Source: Bog-473 sp963840245 (lineage in GTDB: Bacteria > Actinomycetota > Acidimicrobiia > Acidimicrobiales > RAAP-2). Taken from it: DNA of 64,000 nucleotides. The notes beneath the pieces were generated by a model. That model had not been told where the DNA came from. It saw nothing but the letters and a program-made list of their open reading frames with translations, and made no database searches. A program made the translations under genes and the position numbers. Within the stretch, counting starts at the first letter, position 1. Each line of letters begins with the position of its first letter. The stretch is taken from assembly GCA_963840245.1 (NCBI GenBank), contig CAWIYI010000023.1, positions 1-64,000 on the forward strand, given 5' to 3'. Below, in pieces: positions 7,217-16,129 of the stretch.

Positions 7217-8367
7217 GTGTCGAACTTGACGACGCCGCGCACGATCGTGCCCGCGGCCTGGTCGTCGTAGCCCTGCTGCACCTGGTCGAGCGTGTACTCC
7301 TGGGTGATGAGCTCGTCGATCTTGAGCGCGCCCTTCTCGTAGAGGTTGAGCAGGTTCGGCACCTGCACCCGCGGGCTCTGGGACCCGAAGACGGTGCCGA
7401 GGACGGCCTGGTTGAACATGGCCAGGCTGAACAGGTTGAGCTTCACGTCCATCTGGTCGAACGGAGCGATGGCCGTCACCACGATCCGGGCGTCCTTGGA
7501 CCCGCAGGCACAGGCCGCCGCGATGAGCTCGCCCTTGAGCACGCTGGGCGTCAGGATGACCACGTCGGCGTTGCGTCCCATGGTCAGCTCGGGGAGCATC
7601 ATCTGGGCGTCGAGCAGCGACGCGGCGGTGTGCGTCGCACCGATCTCCTTGGCCCGCTCGAGCTTGAAGGGCACGGGGTCGACCGCAATGATCGTGCGCG
7701 CCCCGGCGATGCGGGCGCCTTGAATGGCGCCCGAGCCGACGCCGCCGGCCCCGGCGACCACCACCGTCTCACCGGGCATGACCTTGCCCCGGTTGACGGC
7801 CGAACCGAAGCCCGTGGAGATCCCGCAGCTGATGAGCGCGGCCGCCTTCATGTTGTCCCACGGGTTGATGCGCACGAGCGAGTTCTCGTGGACGACCATC
7901 TCGTCGGCGAAGGTCCCCAGCTGCGCCATCCGGTTCAGGTTCTCGCCCCCCAGGTGGTAGCGGTAGGTGCCGTCGCTGATCATGCCGCCGGCCAGCGTCA
8001 TCATCCCGAGGTCGCAGAGGTTCTGACGACCCGAGGCACACCAATGGCAGGTCCCACAGGAAGGGATGAAGGAAACGGCGACGTGGTCACCTTCCGAAAC
8101 CTGCGTCACATTCGTCCCGACCTCGGTCACGATGCCCGATCCCTCGTGACCCCCGACCACCGGGAACATGGACTTCACGCCCATCATCTCGAGCACCTCG
8201 GGCGTCTGGCTGATGTCGCCCGAGCGGAGGTGCTCGTCGGAGCGGCACATGCCCGACCAGACCATCTTCACCCGCACCTCGCGGTTGCCCGGCGGGTCGA
8301 TCTCGATCTCTTCCGTCTTCCAGGGCTCGTTGAGTCCCGTGCACACCGCCGCGCGAGTCGTGGTCAT
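7213..8367 (-). CDS. NDMA-dependent (mycofactocin-linked) Zn alcohol dehydrogenase
   Basis: A 384-residue medium-chain zinc alcohol dehydrogenase. It has the catalytic zinc ligand Cys in SGMCRSDEH, GGHEGSG, the four structural-zinc cysteines in CGTCHWCASGRQNLC, and the nucleotide motif VVAGAGGVGSGA. Overall it resembles the nicotinoprotein alcohol dehydrogenases that keep NAD bound, are assayed with the artificial acceptor NDMA, and in mycobacteria need mycofactocin as the physiological acceptor. The GMISDGTYRYHLGGENLNRMAQLGTFADE region is typical of that group (assignment from memory). ATG 8365-8367 has GGGAGGG about 7 bases upstream. Its location next to mftD supports the assignment. It oxidises alcohols to aldehydes; the natural substrate is unknown. 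Confidence 0.85.
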   Translation of the reverse strand: MTTTRAAVCTGLNEPWKTEEIEIDPPGNREVRVKMVWSGMCRSDEHLRSGDISQTPEVLEMMGVKSMFPVVGGHEGSGIVTEVGTNVTQVSEGDHVAVSFIPSCGTCHWCASGRQNLCDLGMMTLAGGMISDGTYRYHLGGENLNRMAQLGTFADEMVVHENSLVRINPWDNMKAAALISCGISTGFGSAVNRGKVMPGETVVVAGAGGVGSGAIQGARIAGARTIIAVDPVPFKLERAKEIGATHTAASLLDAQMMLPELTMGRNADVVILTPSVLKGELIAAACACGSKDARIVVTAIAPFDQMDVKLNLFSLAMFNQAVLGTVFGSQSPRVQVPNLLNLYEKGALKIDELITQEYTLDQVQQGYDDQAAGTIVRGVVKFDT

Positions 8368-8425
8368 GGCAATCCCTCCCTGAGGCTGCTGCGATTTTAT
8401 TCGCCCGGTCAGTATCGTCCGCCGT

Positions 8426-8443
8426 CCGGTTGGGGACAACCGG
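8426..8443. promoter_or_regulatory. Perfect inverted repeat between divergent dehydrogenase and cyclase genes
   Basis: CCGGTTG-GGGA-CAACCGG, 7-bp perfect arms, in the 97-bp gap between the divergent dehydrogenase (start 8367) and cyclase-family gene (start 8465). Its position 21 bases before the cyclase start fits either an operator or a 5'-UTR hairpin. No regulator is assigned; TetR genes lie 1 kb away. Confidence 0.4.
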
Positions 8444-8464
8444 GCCCGGCGGTAGTGTGCGCGC

Positions 8465-9403
8465 GTGTCCGTCCCGCCCGTGTACGCCGACATGGCGGCC
8501 CGGGTGCGCAACTGGGGGCGGTGGGGCCCCGAGGACGAGATCGGCACCCTCAACCTGGTCGACGACGCGGCCCGGCGCCGGGGGGCCGCCGCGGTGGTGT
8601 CGGGCAAGGCGTTCGCCCTCGGATTGCCCCTCTCGGAGGCCGAGGGGATCCAGGTCGGCTTCGTCGAGGGCCGCATCAATCCCCGTCGCACCATGGTGCA
8701 GGTCAACCACCCCCTCGACGCCGACCAACCCGACTGGGTCTGCTTCAGCGAGGACGTCCTCACCCTCGCCACGCAGTGCGCCACGCACTGGGACGCGCTG
8801 GCCCACAGCAGCTACGGCGGCGTCATCTACAACGGGTACCCGGCGTCGAGCGTCACGGCCGACGGCGCCGCCCGCTGCGGCATCCATCGCCTCGGCGCCG
8901 TGGTGAGCCGCGGCGTCCTGCTCGACGTGGCCCGTGCCCTGGGACGCGACGTGCTCGAGCCGGGGTACCCCATCATGCCCACCGACCTCGACGCCGCGTG
9001 CGAGCTGGCCAAGGTCGCGGTCGCACCCGGCGACATCGTGCTGGTGCGCACGGGTCAGATGGTGCATCTCGCCGCCGAGCGCCGCGACCTCGTCGCGTAC
9101 ACCTGGCCGTCCCCGGGCCTGACCATCGAGACGGCGGAGTGGTTCCACGCCCACGACGTCGCCGCGGTGGCCACCGACACCCTGGTGTTCGAGGTCTACC
9201 CGAGCCAGCACGACGAGGCCCCCCTCCCCGTGCACCTGCTGCACCTGGTGGAGATGGGCCTGACCCAGGGCCAGAACTGGGTGCTCGATCCCCTCGCCGG
9301 CGACTGTGCCACCGACGGCCGCTACACCTTCTTGCTCGACGCCACCCCGTTGCCGCTCACCCAGGGGCTGGGCACGCCCCTGAACCCCGTCGCGCTCAAG
9401 TAG
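8465..9403 (+). CDS. Cyclase-family (kynurenine formamidase-like) metal hydrolase
   Basis: A 312-residue protein of the cyclase/kynurenine formamidase-like family. The metal-binding HxGTHxD site of the family appears in the variant form CATHWDALAH, preceded by TMVQVNHPLDADQ and followed by GAVVSRGVLLDV and GDIVLVRTGQM, all recognisable landmarks. N-terminal RNWGRWGPEDEIGTLN is diagnostic for the actinobacterial subgroup. These enzymes hydrolyse amide or lactone-like substrates; the substrate here is unknown. GTG start at 8465. It converges with a TetR gene and overlaps its 3' end by 8 bases. Confidence 0.82.
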   Translation: MSVPPVYADMAARVRNWGRWGPEDEIGTLNLVDDAARRRGAAAVVSGKAFALGLPLSEAEGIQVGFVEGRINPRRTMVQVNHPLDADQPDWVCFSEDVLTLATQCATHWDALAHSSYGGVIYNGYPASSVTADGAARCGIHRLGAVVSRGVLLDVARALGRDVLEPGYPIMPTDLDAACELAKVAVAPGDIVLVRTGQMVHLAAERRDLVAYTWPSPGLTIETAEWFHAHDVAAVATDTLVFEVYPSQHDEAPLPVHLLHLVEMGLTQGQNWVLDPLAGDCATDGRYTFLLDATPLPLTQGLGTPLNPVALK

Positions 9404-10208
9404 CCCCACTCCTGCGGCGCGCCATGGCGCCGCCCAGCACCGGTCCGGTGCGCGGCCTCGTGGCCTCGCGGCGCGGGATCTCGGCCGCGGGAGCCTGCCG
9501 TCCGGTGACGGCCCAGTGCAGCGTCCGCGCCTGCGTGTCGATCAGGTTCCGGGTGCGGATGCCCCAGAACTCGAAGCCGTAGCGGTGCGCGGACACGCTG
9601 GCGAACATCGCGACGAGGGTGCCCGCCACGGCCATCGGGTCGGCACCGGCGGGTGAGCAGGTGGCGCCGGCCGCGCCGCCCCCCGTCGCAGGCGAGGCGG
9701 TGGCGATCACCTGGGCCAGGGCCACGGTGACGGCGTTGAGCGCGCGCACCCGGATGCCCCGCAGCACCCCGTCGCCCTCCTCGGTCGCCAGGTCGACGAC
9801 CCGGAAGACGGCGCGGTTGTCCTCCCAGTAGACGAGGAAGCCCTCGGTCACCGCCAGCGCCGTGTCCCAGCTCGCCTCCTCGGACCAGTCGCCCCCGACC
9901 AGCTCGGCCAGCTGCCCCGCCTGTTCCACCATCCCTTCGGCCAGCACCTGGATCGCCTGCTCCACGTTGGCGAAGTATTGATAGAAGGTGGCCGGGGAGG
10001 TCTGGGCCTGCCGGGCGATGTCGGTGACCTTGACGGATCGCCACGGCGTGGTGGCCAGGAGCTCGACCGTGGCGTCGAGCAGGCGCTGGCGCGTCTGGCG
10101 CCCCCGCTCACCGGGCACCCTCCCGTCGGTGGTCGCCACCTGTTCGGCGTATTCGTCGAGGTCCACGACGGCGGCCTCTCGCCCGGGGCTTCGTCCTGGC
10201 ATGGGCAT
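9396..10208 (-). CDS. TetR-family transcriptional regulator
   Basis: A 270-residue regulator. The TetR helix-turn-helix is at about residues 40-90: RQRLLDATVELLATTPWRSVKVTDIARQAQTSPATFYQYF. The rest is an all-helical ligand domain with a Gly/Ala/Pro-rich spacer (ATASPATGGGAAG) and a longer than usual Arg-rich tail. ATG 10206-10208 is chosen because the MPMPGRSP start precedes the HTH by a normal distance; upstream open frame runs antisense into the divergent gene. It is divergent from the second TetR gene, sharing a 63-bp promoter region, so cross- or auto-regulation is plausible. Confidence 0.85.
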   Translation of the reverse strand: MPMPGRSPGREAAVVDLDEYAEQVATTDGRVPGERGRQTRQRLLDATVELLATTPWRSVKVTDIARQAQTSPATFYQYFANVEQAIQVLAEGMVEQAGQLAELVGGDWSEEASWDTALAVTEGFLVYWEDNRAVFRVVDLATEEGDGVLRGIRVRALNAVTVALAQVIATASPATGGGAAGATCSPAGADPMAVAGTLVAMFASVSAHRYGFEFWGIRTRNLIDTQARTLHWAVTGRQAPAAEIPRREATRPRTGPVLGGAMARRRSGAT

Positions 10209-10248
10209 GGCGGCCCAGCGTACCGGCCCTGTTCCCGGAGACCCCGGT

Positions 10249-10268
10249 GACAGTTTGGATACGCTGTC
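10249..10268. promoter_or_regulatory. Possible TetR operator: GACAG-N10-CTGTC
   Basis: Short inverted repeat in the 63-bp gap between two divergent TetR genes, ending just before the ATG at 10272. Five-base arms are weak on their own; the call rests on location, since TetR proteins commonly bind palindromes in their own divergent promoter. Confidence 0.3.
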
Positions 10269-10271
10269 GGG

Positions 10272-10880
10272 ATGGAGCAGACGCTCACCCGCCCGCTCAC
10301 CCGCGCCCAGCAGGCCAGGCGCCAGCGCGTCATCGACGCGGCCATGGCCCTGGGGCTCGAGGGGGGCTACGAGGCGGTGCAGATGCGCGACGTCGCCGCC
10401 CGGGCCGACGTCGCCATGGGCACCGTGTACCGCTACTTCACGAGCAAGGACCACCTCCTGGCCGCCACCCTCGTGCACTGGGTCGAGATGCTCGACACCC
10501 GGATCGGCCAGCACCCACCGCTCGAGGAGCATCCCGCCGACCGGGTCCTCGACGTCCTCGACCGCGCGCTGCGCGCCATGGGCCGCCAGCCCAAGTTGGT
10601 CACCGCGGTCTTCACCTCGCTGTCCTCGCCCGACCCCGCCGCCGTCGGCTGCCAGCAGCAGATCACCCTGCTGATGGAGGGGATCATCTCGCAGGCCATG
10701 GGCGAGCGCGACGTCCCCGACATGTCCGACCGGGCCCGCATGATCGGCCATGTCTGGTACTCGGCGCTGGTCGGGTGGGTCAACGGCTGGTCCACCATGG
10801 CCCGGGTCTACGACGAGCTGGCCGTGTCCGTGCGCCTGTTGCTCCCCGACGAGCTCGTCGAGCGCCGCACACCCGCCTGA
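10272..10880 (+). CDS. KstR-like TetR-family transcriptional regulator
   Basis: A 202-residue TetR regulator. The HTH region RQRVIDAAMALGLEGGYEAVQMRDVAARADVAMGTVYRYF resembles the mycobacterial cholesterol-catabolism repressor KstR (GGYEAVQMR...VGTLYRYFPSK), with SKDHLLAATL following. The C-terminal part also follows the KstR pattern, ending in ...RLLLPDELVERR. KstR binds CoA thioesters of sterol intermediates; whether this protein controls sterol genes is not shown by the window, where no obvious sterol cluster is present (only a crotonase, SDRs and a cyclase-family enzyme). The ABC exporter follows 85 bases downstream. Confidence 0.83.
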   Translation: MEQTLTRPLTRAQQARRQRVIDAAMALGLEGGYEAVQMRDVAARADVAMGTVYRYFTSKDHLLAATLVHWVEMLDTRIGQHPPLEEHPADRVLDVLDRALRAMGRQPKLVTAVFTSLSSPDPAAVGCQQQITLLMEGIISQAMGERDVPDMSDRARMIGHVWYSALVGWVNGWSTMARVYDELAVSVRLLLPDELVERRTPA

Positions 10881-10965
10881 CCTGGGTTTTCCGCCCGCCC
10901 GCCGCCTGCGCCGACCGCTCCTCGCGACCGAGTCGTCGCGGTCGCTCGCGCTAGGGTCGCCTCCG

Positions 10966-11908
10966 ATGACCGCCCGGGCCGGCACTCGTGGGCTGCCCAT
11001 CGAGATCCGCGGGCTCTCGAAGCACTTCGGGCCGGTGCTGGCTGTCGACGGGCTCTCCTTCACCGTCGAGCCCGGACGCGTGACCGGCTTCCTCGGCCCC
11101 AACGGCTCGGGCAAGACCACGACGCTGCGCATGCTGCTCGGCCTCGTCCACCCGTCCGCCGGCACGGCGACCATCGGCGGCCGCAACTACGAGGACCTCG
11201 AGCACCCCACCTCCACGGTCGGCGCCGTGCTCGAGGCGACCAGCTTCCACCCGGCGCGCCGTGCCCGGACCCACCTGCGCATGGCCGCCCGGGCCGGGGG
11301 CCACGACGAGAAGCGGGCCGACGAGGTGCTCGGGCTGGTCGGCCTGAGCGGTGACGCCAAGCGCAAGGTCGGCGGCTTCTCCATGGGCATGCGCCAGCGG
11401 CTCGAGCTCGCCACCGCCCTCATCGGCGACCCCGACGTGCTGATCCTCGACGAGCCGTCCAACGGGCTCGACCCGCAAGGCATCGCCTGGCTGCGCGACT
11501 TCATGCGGTACTTCGCCGGTGAGGGCCGCACCGTGCTGGTCTCCTCGCACCTGCTCTCCGAGATGGCCCAGACCATCGACAACGCGGTCATCGTCTCGTT
11601 CGGGCAACTGAAGGCCCAGGGCACCCTCGAACGAGATCACGGCGGGCATCACCGGCGTGGTCATGCGGGCCCGCACGCCCGAGGCCGACCGCCTGGCCGG
11701 CGTGCTCACGCAGGCCGGCATCGCCTTCCGCCGGACCGGCGACGACGAGGTCGCCATGGACGGGGTCACGCCCGAGCAGGTCGGGCCACTGTTGGCCTCG
11801 AACCAGATCATCCTCTACGAACTGGCCCAGGAGGGCGGCGACCTCGAGTCCGTCTTCCTCTCGCTCACCGCCGGGCTCGGTTTCGGCGACGTGGCACCCC
11901 ACCCGTGA
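10966..11908 (+). CDS. ABC transporter ATP-binding protein (single-base frameshift)
   Basis: ATPase of an ABC-2 type exporter. Seen: Walker A GPNGSGKTT, a Q-loop region, signature GFSMGMRQRLE, Walker B VLILDEPSNGLDPQG and the H-loop SSHLLSEM. At 11631-11632 the frame breaks: the sequence reads on into an Arg/His-rich antisense-like stretch, while the next frame continues a normal C-terminal domain (ITAGITGVVMRARTPEADRL...) to TGA at 11906-11908. Removing one base in the GAAC stretch restores a 313-residue protein. The restored stop overlaps the permease start (GTGA), which supports the corrected reading. Probably a sequencing error; if real, the C-terminal regulatory part is lost. The exported substrate is unknown. 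Confidence 0.85.
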
Positions 11909-12708
11909 TCAACGCCCTCCGCGCCGAACTGCTCAAGATGCGCTCCATGCCCGGGGTGTGGGTCACCTTCGCCCTGGCCTTCCCGCTGACCGTGCTCATC
12001 GTCCTGGCCGTGCTGGCCGGCGCCGGTGGCTTCTCGGGCCACACCTTCTACTTCGTCTCGACGCTGGCCCAGCGGCGCCAGCTGCTCGGGGCCGGCTATT
12101 TCGGGATCGAGGTCCTGGCGCCGATCATCGGGGTGCTCTGCATCACGGGTGAGTACCGCCACAAGACCATCACCACGTCACTCGTCCTCGTCCCCGTGCG
12201 CAGCCGGGTGCTCGGGGCCAAGATCATCGCCACCGCGGTGTGGGCCATCTTCATCGCGCTCCTCGGGCTCGTCGCCGTCGCCGCCGTGGCGCTGCCCTGG
12301 AACGCCGCCCTCGGCGGCGTCACGTCGCGGGTGACGGACCAGATCGGCGCCGTGGTGCCCGGCCTGCTGGCGTCGGCCGTGCTCCTCGGCCTCTTCGGCC
12401 TCGGCTTCGGGACCCTGGTCAAGAACCAGGTGGCCGCCATCCTGTTGACCATCGGCGGCACGCTCATCCTCGAGGGCATCCTCATCGCGCTGGCCCGGGC
12501 CATCTTCCACTACGACCTGAACTGGCTGCCCAATGGGGCCGGTGCCGCCCTCGCCGGGGACATCGCACGGGGCTTCGGCACCGGCGGCGGGCGCGGGAAC
12601 GGGCTGCGGCTCCTGGACTGGTGGCAGGGCGGCCTTGTGCTGTTGGCCTGGGGCCTCATCCCCCTGACCCTCGGCTACTTCACGACGTTCCGCCGCGACG
12701 TGACCTGA
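11905..12708 (+). CDS. ABC-2 type transporter permease
   Basis: A 267-residue membrane protein with about six hydrophobic helices (for example VTFALAFPLTVLIVLAVLAG, AVWAIFIALLGLVAVAAVAL, AAILLTIGGTLILEGILIAL). The start INALRAELLKMRSMPGVW is typical of ABC-2 permeases, which begin with an amphipathic helix containing RAELLK. The GITGEYRH-like segment (CITGEYRHKTITTSLVLVPV) before helix 3 is a family landmark. It overlaps the ATPase gene by four bases and forms an exporter with it. Substrate unknown. Confidence 0.85.
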   Translation: MINALRAELLKMRSMPGVWVTFALAFPLTVLIVLAVLAGAGGFSGHTFYFVSTLAQRRQLLGAGYFGIEVLAPIIGVLCITGEYRHKTITTSLVLVPVRSRVLGAKIIATAVWAIFIALLGLVAVAAVALPWNAALGGVTSRVTDQIGAVVPGLLASAVLLGLFGLGFGTLVKNQVAAILLTIGGTLILEGILIALARAIFHYDLNWLPNGAGAALAGDIARGFGTGGGRGNGLRLLDWWQGGLVLLAWGLIPLTLGYFTTFRRDVT

Positions 12709-12750
12709 CAGGCCGTCTCGCCGGCGGGTCGCCGTCTCAGCTGCGCCGTC

Positions 12751-14418
12751 TCAGTTGCGCAGCACGACGCCCGGGCGGGCCGCCAGACCCTCATCGGCCG
12801 CCGCGCCGTCGACCCGGATCGGCACCCCGTTGACCAGCGTGTGCGTCATGCCGACGGGCTCGTCCACCGTCAGGCGCTCGCCGTTGGCCGGGAAGTCGCG
12901 CACCCGGCGCATCGGGCCGGGTGCCACCGTGTCGGGGTCGAACACGCACAGGTCCGCCGCCTTGCCCACCTCGACCGTTCCGCGGTCGGCCAACCCGTAG
13001 ACGCCGGCCGGCTCGCCGGTCAGCTTGTGGATGGCGCGCTCCAGCGGCATCACCCCGCGCTCGCGGACCCAGTTCCCGAGGAGGTCGGTCGAGAAGCAGG
13101 CGTCGCAGAGCTGCGACACATGGGCCCCCGAATCGGCCAGGCCGAGGAGCACGTTGTCGCGGGGCAGGAGCCAGGCGATGGCCTCGGGGTCGTCGTTGGC
13201 CAGCACGGACCAGAAGCGCGCCTCGAGGTCGTCGTCCAGCGAGACGTCGAGCATCACGTCGAGCGGCGTGCAGCCCCGTTGCTCGGCCAGCACCGCCACC
13301 GGGTGGTCGGCCAGCTCGGGGTGCGAGCGAGACTCGGCCACGGAGATGGCGGCCCAGTGGACCGGGAAGCCACCGGCCTTGCCGTTCACGTCGTCCCAGG
13401 CCGTGGCCCGCCACGACGGGTCGCGGTAGGCGGCGACCCGCTCGGCCTTGGACTTGCCCATCAGGGCGGCGAAGGTGGGCCGCATGTTGAGGGTGAACGG
13501 CTCGGACAGGTTCATCTGGAACACCAGGGGCCGGCACGACACCTGCGGCCACACCTCGACGCCGTCGGCCCAGGCGGCATCGTGCTCGGCGATCACCTTC
13601 TCGTGGTACGGGTAGCCCTTCACCGTCAGCAGGGCCGTCCAGGTGAACGGCCGCCCCACCTCGCGCTGGAGCCGGAAGACCTCCTCGTTGGGGAAGACGC
13701 CGCCCGGGAGCAGCGCCACCACCCCGCGACCGGACTGCCTGACCGGCTCGAGCAGCGCACGCAGCTCGGCCAGGTCGGCCACCCGGGACGGCACCGGTCG
13801 GCCGCTGTCCCCGTTGTGCGTCGGTGACGCGCTGGACGCGAAGCCGGCGGCGCCGCCCGCCATGGCTTCGGCCACGACGGCCTGCATGCGCGCGAGCTCG
13901 TCGTCGGTGGCGGGGCGCTCGTAGGCCTCTTCGCCCATCACGTAGAGGCGCACCGCGGTGTGGCCGACGTAGCACCCGAAGTTGAGCGCCGTCCCCCGTG
14001 CCGCCACGGCGTCGAGGTATTGGGGGAACGTCTCGAACTCGTCCCAGGGCACGCCGGCGGCCAGCGTGTCGAAGCTCATGTCCTCCACGTGCTGGAGCGT
14101 GCGGGCCAACAGCGGCACACCCTCGGCACGGATGGGCGCGATGGAAAAGCCGCAGTTGCCCGCGATGACCGTCGTCACCCCGTGGAACGAGGACGGCGTC
14201 AGGTTCGGGTCCCAGAACACCTGCGCGTCGTAGTGGGTGTGGATGTCGACGAAACCGGGGCTGACGACCTGGCCGGCCGCGTCGAGCACACGGTCGCCCT
14301 GCAGGCCGGTGCCGATCTCGCTGATATGGCCTCCGCTGATCGCGACGTCGGCGGCCCGGCCGGGAGCACCGGTGCCGTCCACCACGGTTCCCCCCCGAAT
14401 GACGATGTCAGCGTGCAT
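12751..14418 (-). CDS. N-acyl-D-amino-acid deacylase-like amidohydrolase
   Basis: A 555-residue amidohydrolase-superfamily enzyme. N-terminal DIVIRGGTVVDGTGAPGRAADVAI forms the small beta domain, followed by the metal ligands in GFVDIHTHYDAQ and by GVTTVIAGNCGFSIAP, characteristic of the D-aminoacylase group. Later motifs are WPQVSCRPL and LADSGAHVSQLCDACF (metal Asp), with the C-terminal ADLCVFDPDTV closing the beta sandwich. Family members hydrolyse N-acyl-D-amino acids or related amides; the actinobacterial relatives are poorly defined. ATG 14416-14418. A conspicuous AT-rich palindrome lies about 105 bases upstream. Confidence 0.85.
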   Translation of the reverse strand: MHADIVIRGGTVVDGTGAPGRAADVAISGGHISEIGTGLQGDRVLDAAGQVVSPGFVDIHTHYDAQVFWDPNLTPSSFHGVTTVIAGNCGFSIAPIRAEGVPLLARTLQHVEDMSFDTLAAGVPWDEFETFPQYLDAVAARGTALNFGCYVGHTAVRLYVMGEEAYERPATDDELARMQAVVAEAMAGGAAGFASSASPTHNGDSGRPVPSRVADLAELRALLEPVRQSGRGVVALLPGGVFPNEEVFRLQREVGRPFTWTALLTVKGYPYHEKVIAEHDAAWADGVEVWPQVSCRPLVFQMNLSEPFTLNMRPTFAALMGKSKAERVAAYRDPSWRATAWDDVNGKAGGFPVHWAAISVAESRSHPELADHPVAVLAEQRGCTPLDVMLDVSLDDDLEARFWSVLANDDPEAIAWLLPRDNVLLGLADSGAHVSQLCDACFSTDLLGNWVRERGVMPLERAIHKLTGEPAGVYGLADRGTVEVGKAADLCVFDPDTVAPGPMRRVRDFPANGERLTVDEPVGMTHTLVNGVPIRVDGAAADEGLAARPGVVLRN

Positions 14419-14955
14419 GCACCCATCGTCGCAGCCCCGACGGCCCTGTGCACGCGGGCGCGGGCCCGCTTGCGTCGAGCTCGGAGGCCTCGCCGCTCAC
14501 CGTGGCCGACGGACTGACCTCCAAAAACTATAAACAGTTCCGTTGATAGTTTTGAGAACACCACCCTCGGGGCAGCCGACCTCGCCGAACCCCGGCGCGT
14601 GGAGGATGATGAAGCGACTGCTCGTGCAGGCCAGCCCGGCCCCCTTCCTTCCCGCGCCTGACTGAACCCGGCGTTCGAATCGTCATTGTTGACGGCACCG
14701 TCGAAGACCGCGAGCGCTGGCGGGGTGAGCGCCGAGGCTGCACGGCGCCCGTTCGCTGCGCCAGCCCTACTGGGAGGGTCGGGAGAAGCTGGTCAACTGA
14801 GGGAGCGTCACCGGGCGACCTCAGCGTCCGCCCCCGCTCCTCCATGACGAGGTGACCCCAAAGTGGGCGCCGTCCGATACCGTGGGAGGCAGGACCCCGC
14901 CGACAGCGGGGAACGGCGGAAGGACGTGCTCGGTGAGCGCGGGAGTGGAGGACGA
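14419..14955. other. 537-bp intergenic region with an AT-rich palindrome
   Basis: No convincing gene. It contains the palindrome at 14524-14553. A short open stretch ending PYWEGREKLVN and a stop at 14798-14800 has coding-like character but no start or recognisable family; it may be the tail of a lost gene. The last part holds the ribosome-binding site (GGAGG) of the downstream hydrolase. Confidence 0.5.
14524..14553. promoter_or_regulatory. AT-rich 30-bp palindrome, probable operator/promoter
   Basis: Arms AAAACTAT (14524-14531) and ATAGTTTT (14546-14553) match perfectly, and the match extends inward (AAC/GTT) to 12 of 15 positions per arm. In a >70% GC background this 30-bp AT-rich island stands out. 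It lies 105 bp upstream of the amidohydrolase start (minus strand) and 402 bp upstream of the alpha/beta hydrolase (plus strand). A TetR- or GntR-type operator overlapping a promoter is the likely role; the cognate regulator is unknown. Confidence 0.6.
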
Positions 14956-16071
14956 ATGGCGGGTCGGTTTTTCGGGTCTGAGGCGACGCCGCCGTCTGAT
15001 GACTCCCTCCAGATCTCCGGCGCCATCGTCGCCCCGTCCGACGGCCCCTCCCCCGTCCAGCTCGTCGACTCCGGACGGGCCCCGCACGGCCTCGGGGTCG
15101 TGCGGGACCAGTACGAACGGAAGATCCGCAAGAGCCCGACCATCCGCATGGTCCCGAGCTCCATCATGGTGGAGGGACGACGTCTCCGCTTCGCTGTCTC
15201 GGACAACGTCGACGCCCACGGGCCCGACGGTCCCGGTACACCGCCCATCTGGGCCGTCAACCTCCACGGCTACTTCGCCGGCGGCGGCATGTACTGGCGA
15301 GAGAGCGCGCGGCTGGCCGAGCAGCTGGGCTGGCGGGTGATCAACCCGAGCCTGCCCGGATTCGGCGGGAGCGACCCGCTCGACTGGCAGGACGTCTCCA
15401 TGGAGAACCTGGCCAACCAGGTGATGGCCATCGTGCACAAGGTCGATGCGGGGCCCGCGGTCATGCTCGGCCACTCCATGGGGGGCGCGGTGGCGGTGCA
15501 GTTCGCGCACGACCACCCGCGCCGGACCCTCGGCCTGATCTACCGCGACGGGGTGAGCACGCCGGCCTGGAAGGACCGCCGCGGCGTCCTCCCGACCCTC
15601 CTCTCGCCGCTCCTCCCGGACGTCGCGCCCATGGTCGACATGATCGCCGCCGTCATCTTCGACCTGCCCGACCTCTTCATCGGTCGCATGTACTCCACCG
15701 TGCGCGCCGTCCTGCCCGACATGCGCCAGAACATCCGCACCATGTCCCAGACGCTCCCCATCGGCAGCATGCTCATGAACGTCGACCTGCGCAGCCAGGT
15801 TCGCCACCTGGCGGCCCAGCAGATGCCCATCCTCAACGAGTGGGGCTGCTTCGACCGCATCACGCCGGGGAGCACCGCGCTCGAGTTCGCCTCCATTGCG
15901 CGCTCGCCCGTGATCTGGGTCCCGGGCGGGCACAGCTGGATGCTGGCCCGCCCCCAGGGCCAGGCCGACATCCTCACGCATCTCGTCCAGGGCAAGGAGT
16001 TCAGGACGCAGGTGGACGACCGCTGGCGCCAGCTCACCCCGCGCGAGTACACGCTGCGCGCCGCCAACTGA
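14956..16071 (+). CDS. Alpha/beta hydrolase
   Basis: A 371-residue serine hydrolase. The nucleophile elbow GHSMGG places the catalytic Ser at residue 174; the oxyanion-loop motif is NLHGYFAGGG, INPSLPGFGGSD follows, and the catalytic His is in PGGHSWM near the C-terminus. The first ~60 residues are hydrophilic and not part of the fold. ATG 14956 has GGAGG four bases upstream and is preferred to the longer open frame. Similar hydrolases act on esters or lipids; no substrate can be given. Confidence 0.85.
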   Translation: MAGRFFGSEATPPSDDSLQISGAIVAPSDGPSPVQLVDSGRAPHGLGVVRDQYERKIRKSPTIRMVPSSIMVEGRRLRFAVSDNVDAHGPDGPGTPPIWAVNLHGYFAGGGMYWRESARLAEQLGWRVINPSLPGFGGSDPLDWQDVSMENLANQVMAIVHKVDAGPAVMLGHSMGGAVAVQFAHDHPRRTLGLIYRDGVSTPAWKDRRGVLPTLLSPLLPDVAPMVDMIAAVIFDLPDLFIGRMYSTVRAVLPDMRQNIRTMSQTLPIGSMLMNVDLRSQVRHLAAQQMPILNEWGCFDRITPGSTALEFASIARSPVIWVPGGHSWMLARPQGQADILTHLVQGKEFRTQVDDRWRQLTPREYTLRAAN

Positions 16072-16129
16072 CGCCAGCCGTGCCGCGGGCTCTCAGTGCC
16101 GCCCGCGCCGGACCGCTGGACGGCGCGCC

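Noticed and set aside
10272..12708. KstR-like regulator taken as evidence of a sterol-degradation cluster
   Set aside because: The neighbours are an ABC exporter and an amidohydrolase; no kst, hsa or mce genes are visible in the window.
14740..14800. Open stretch ending PYWEGREKLVN considered as a small gene
   Set aside because: No start codon, a stop about 24 codons upstream, and no recognised family. At most a remnant.
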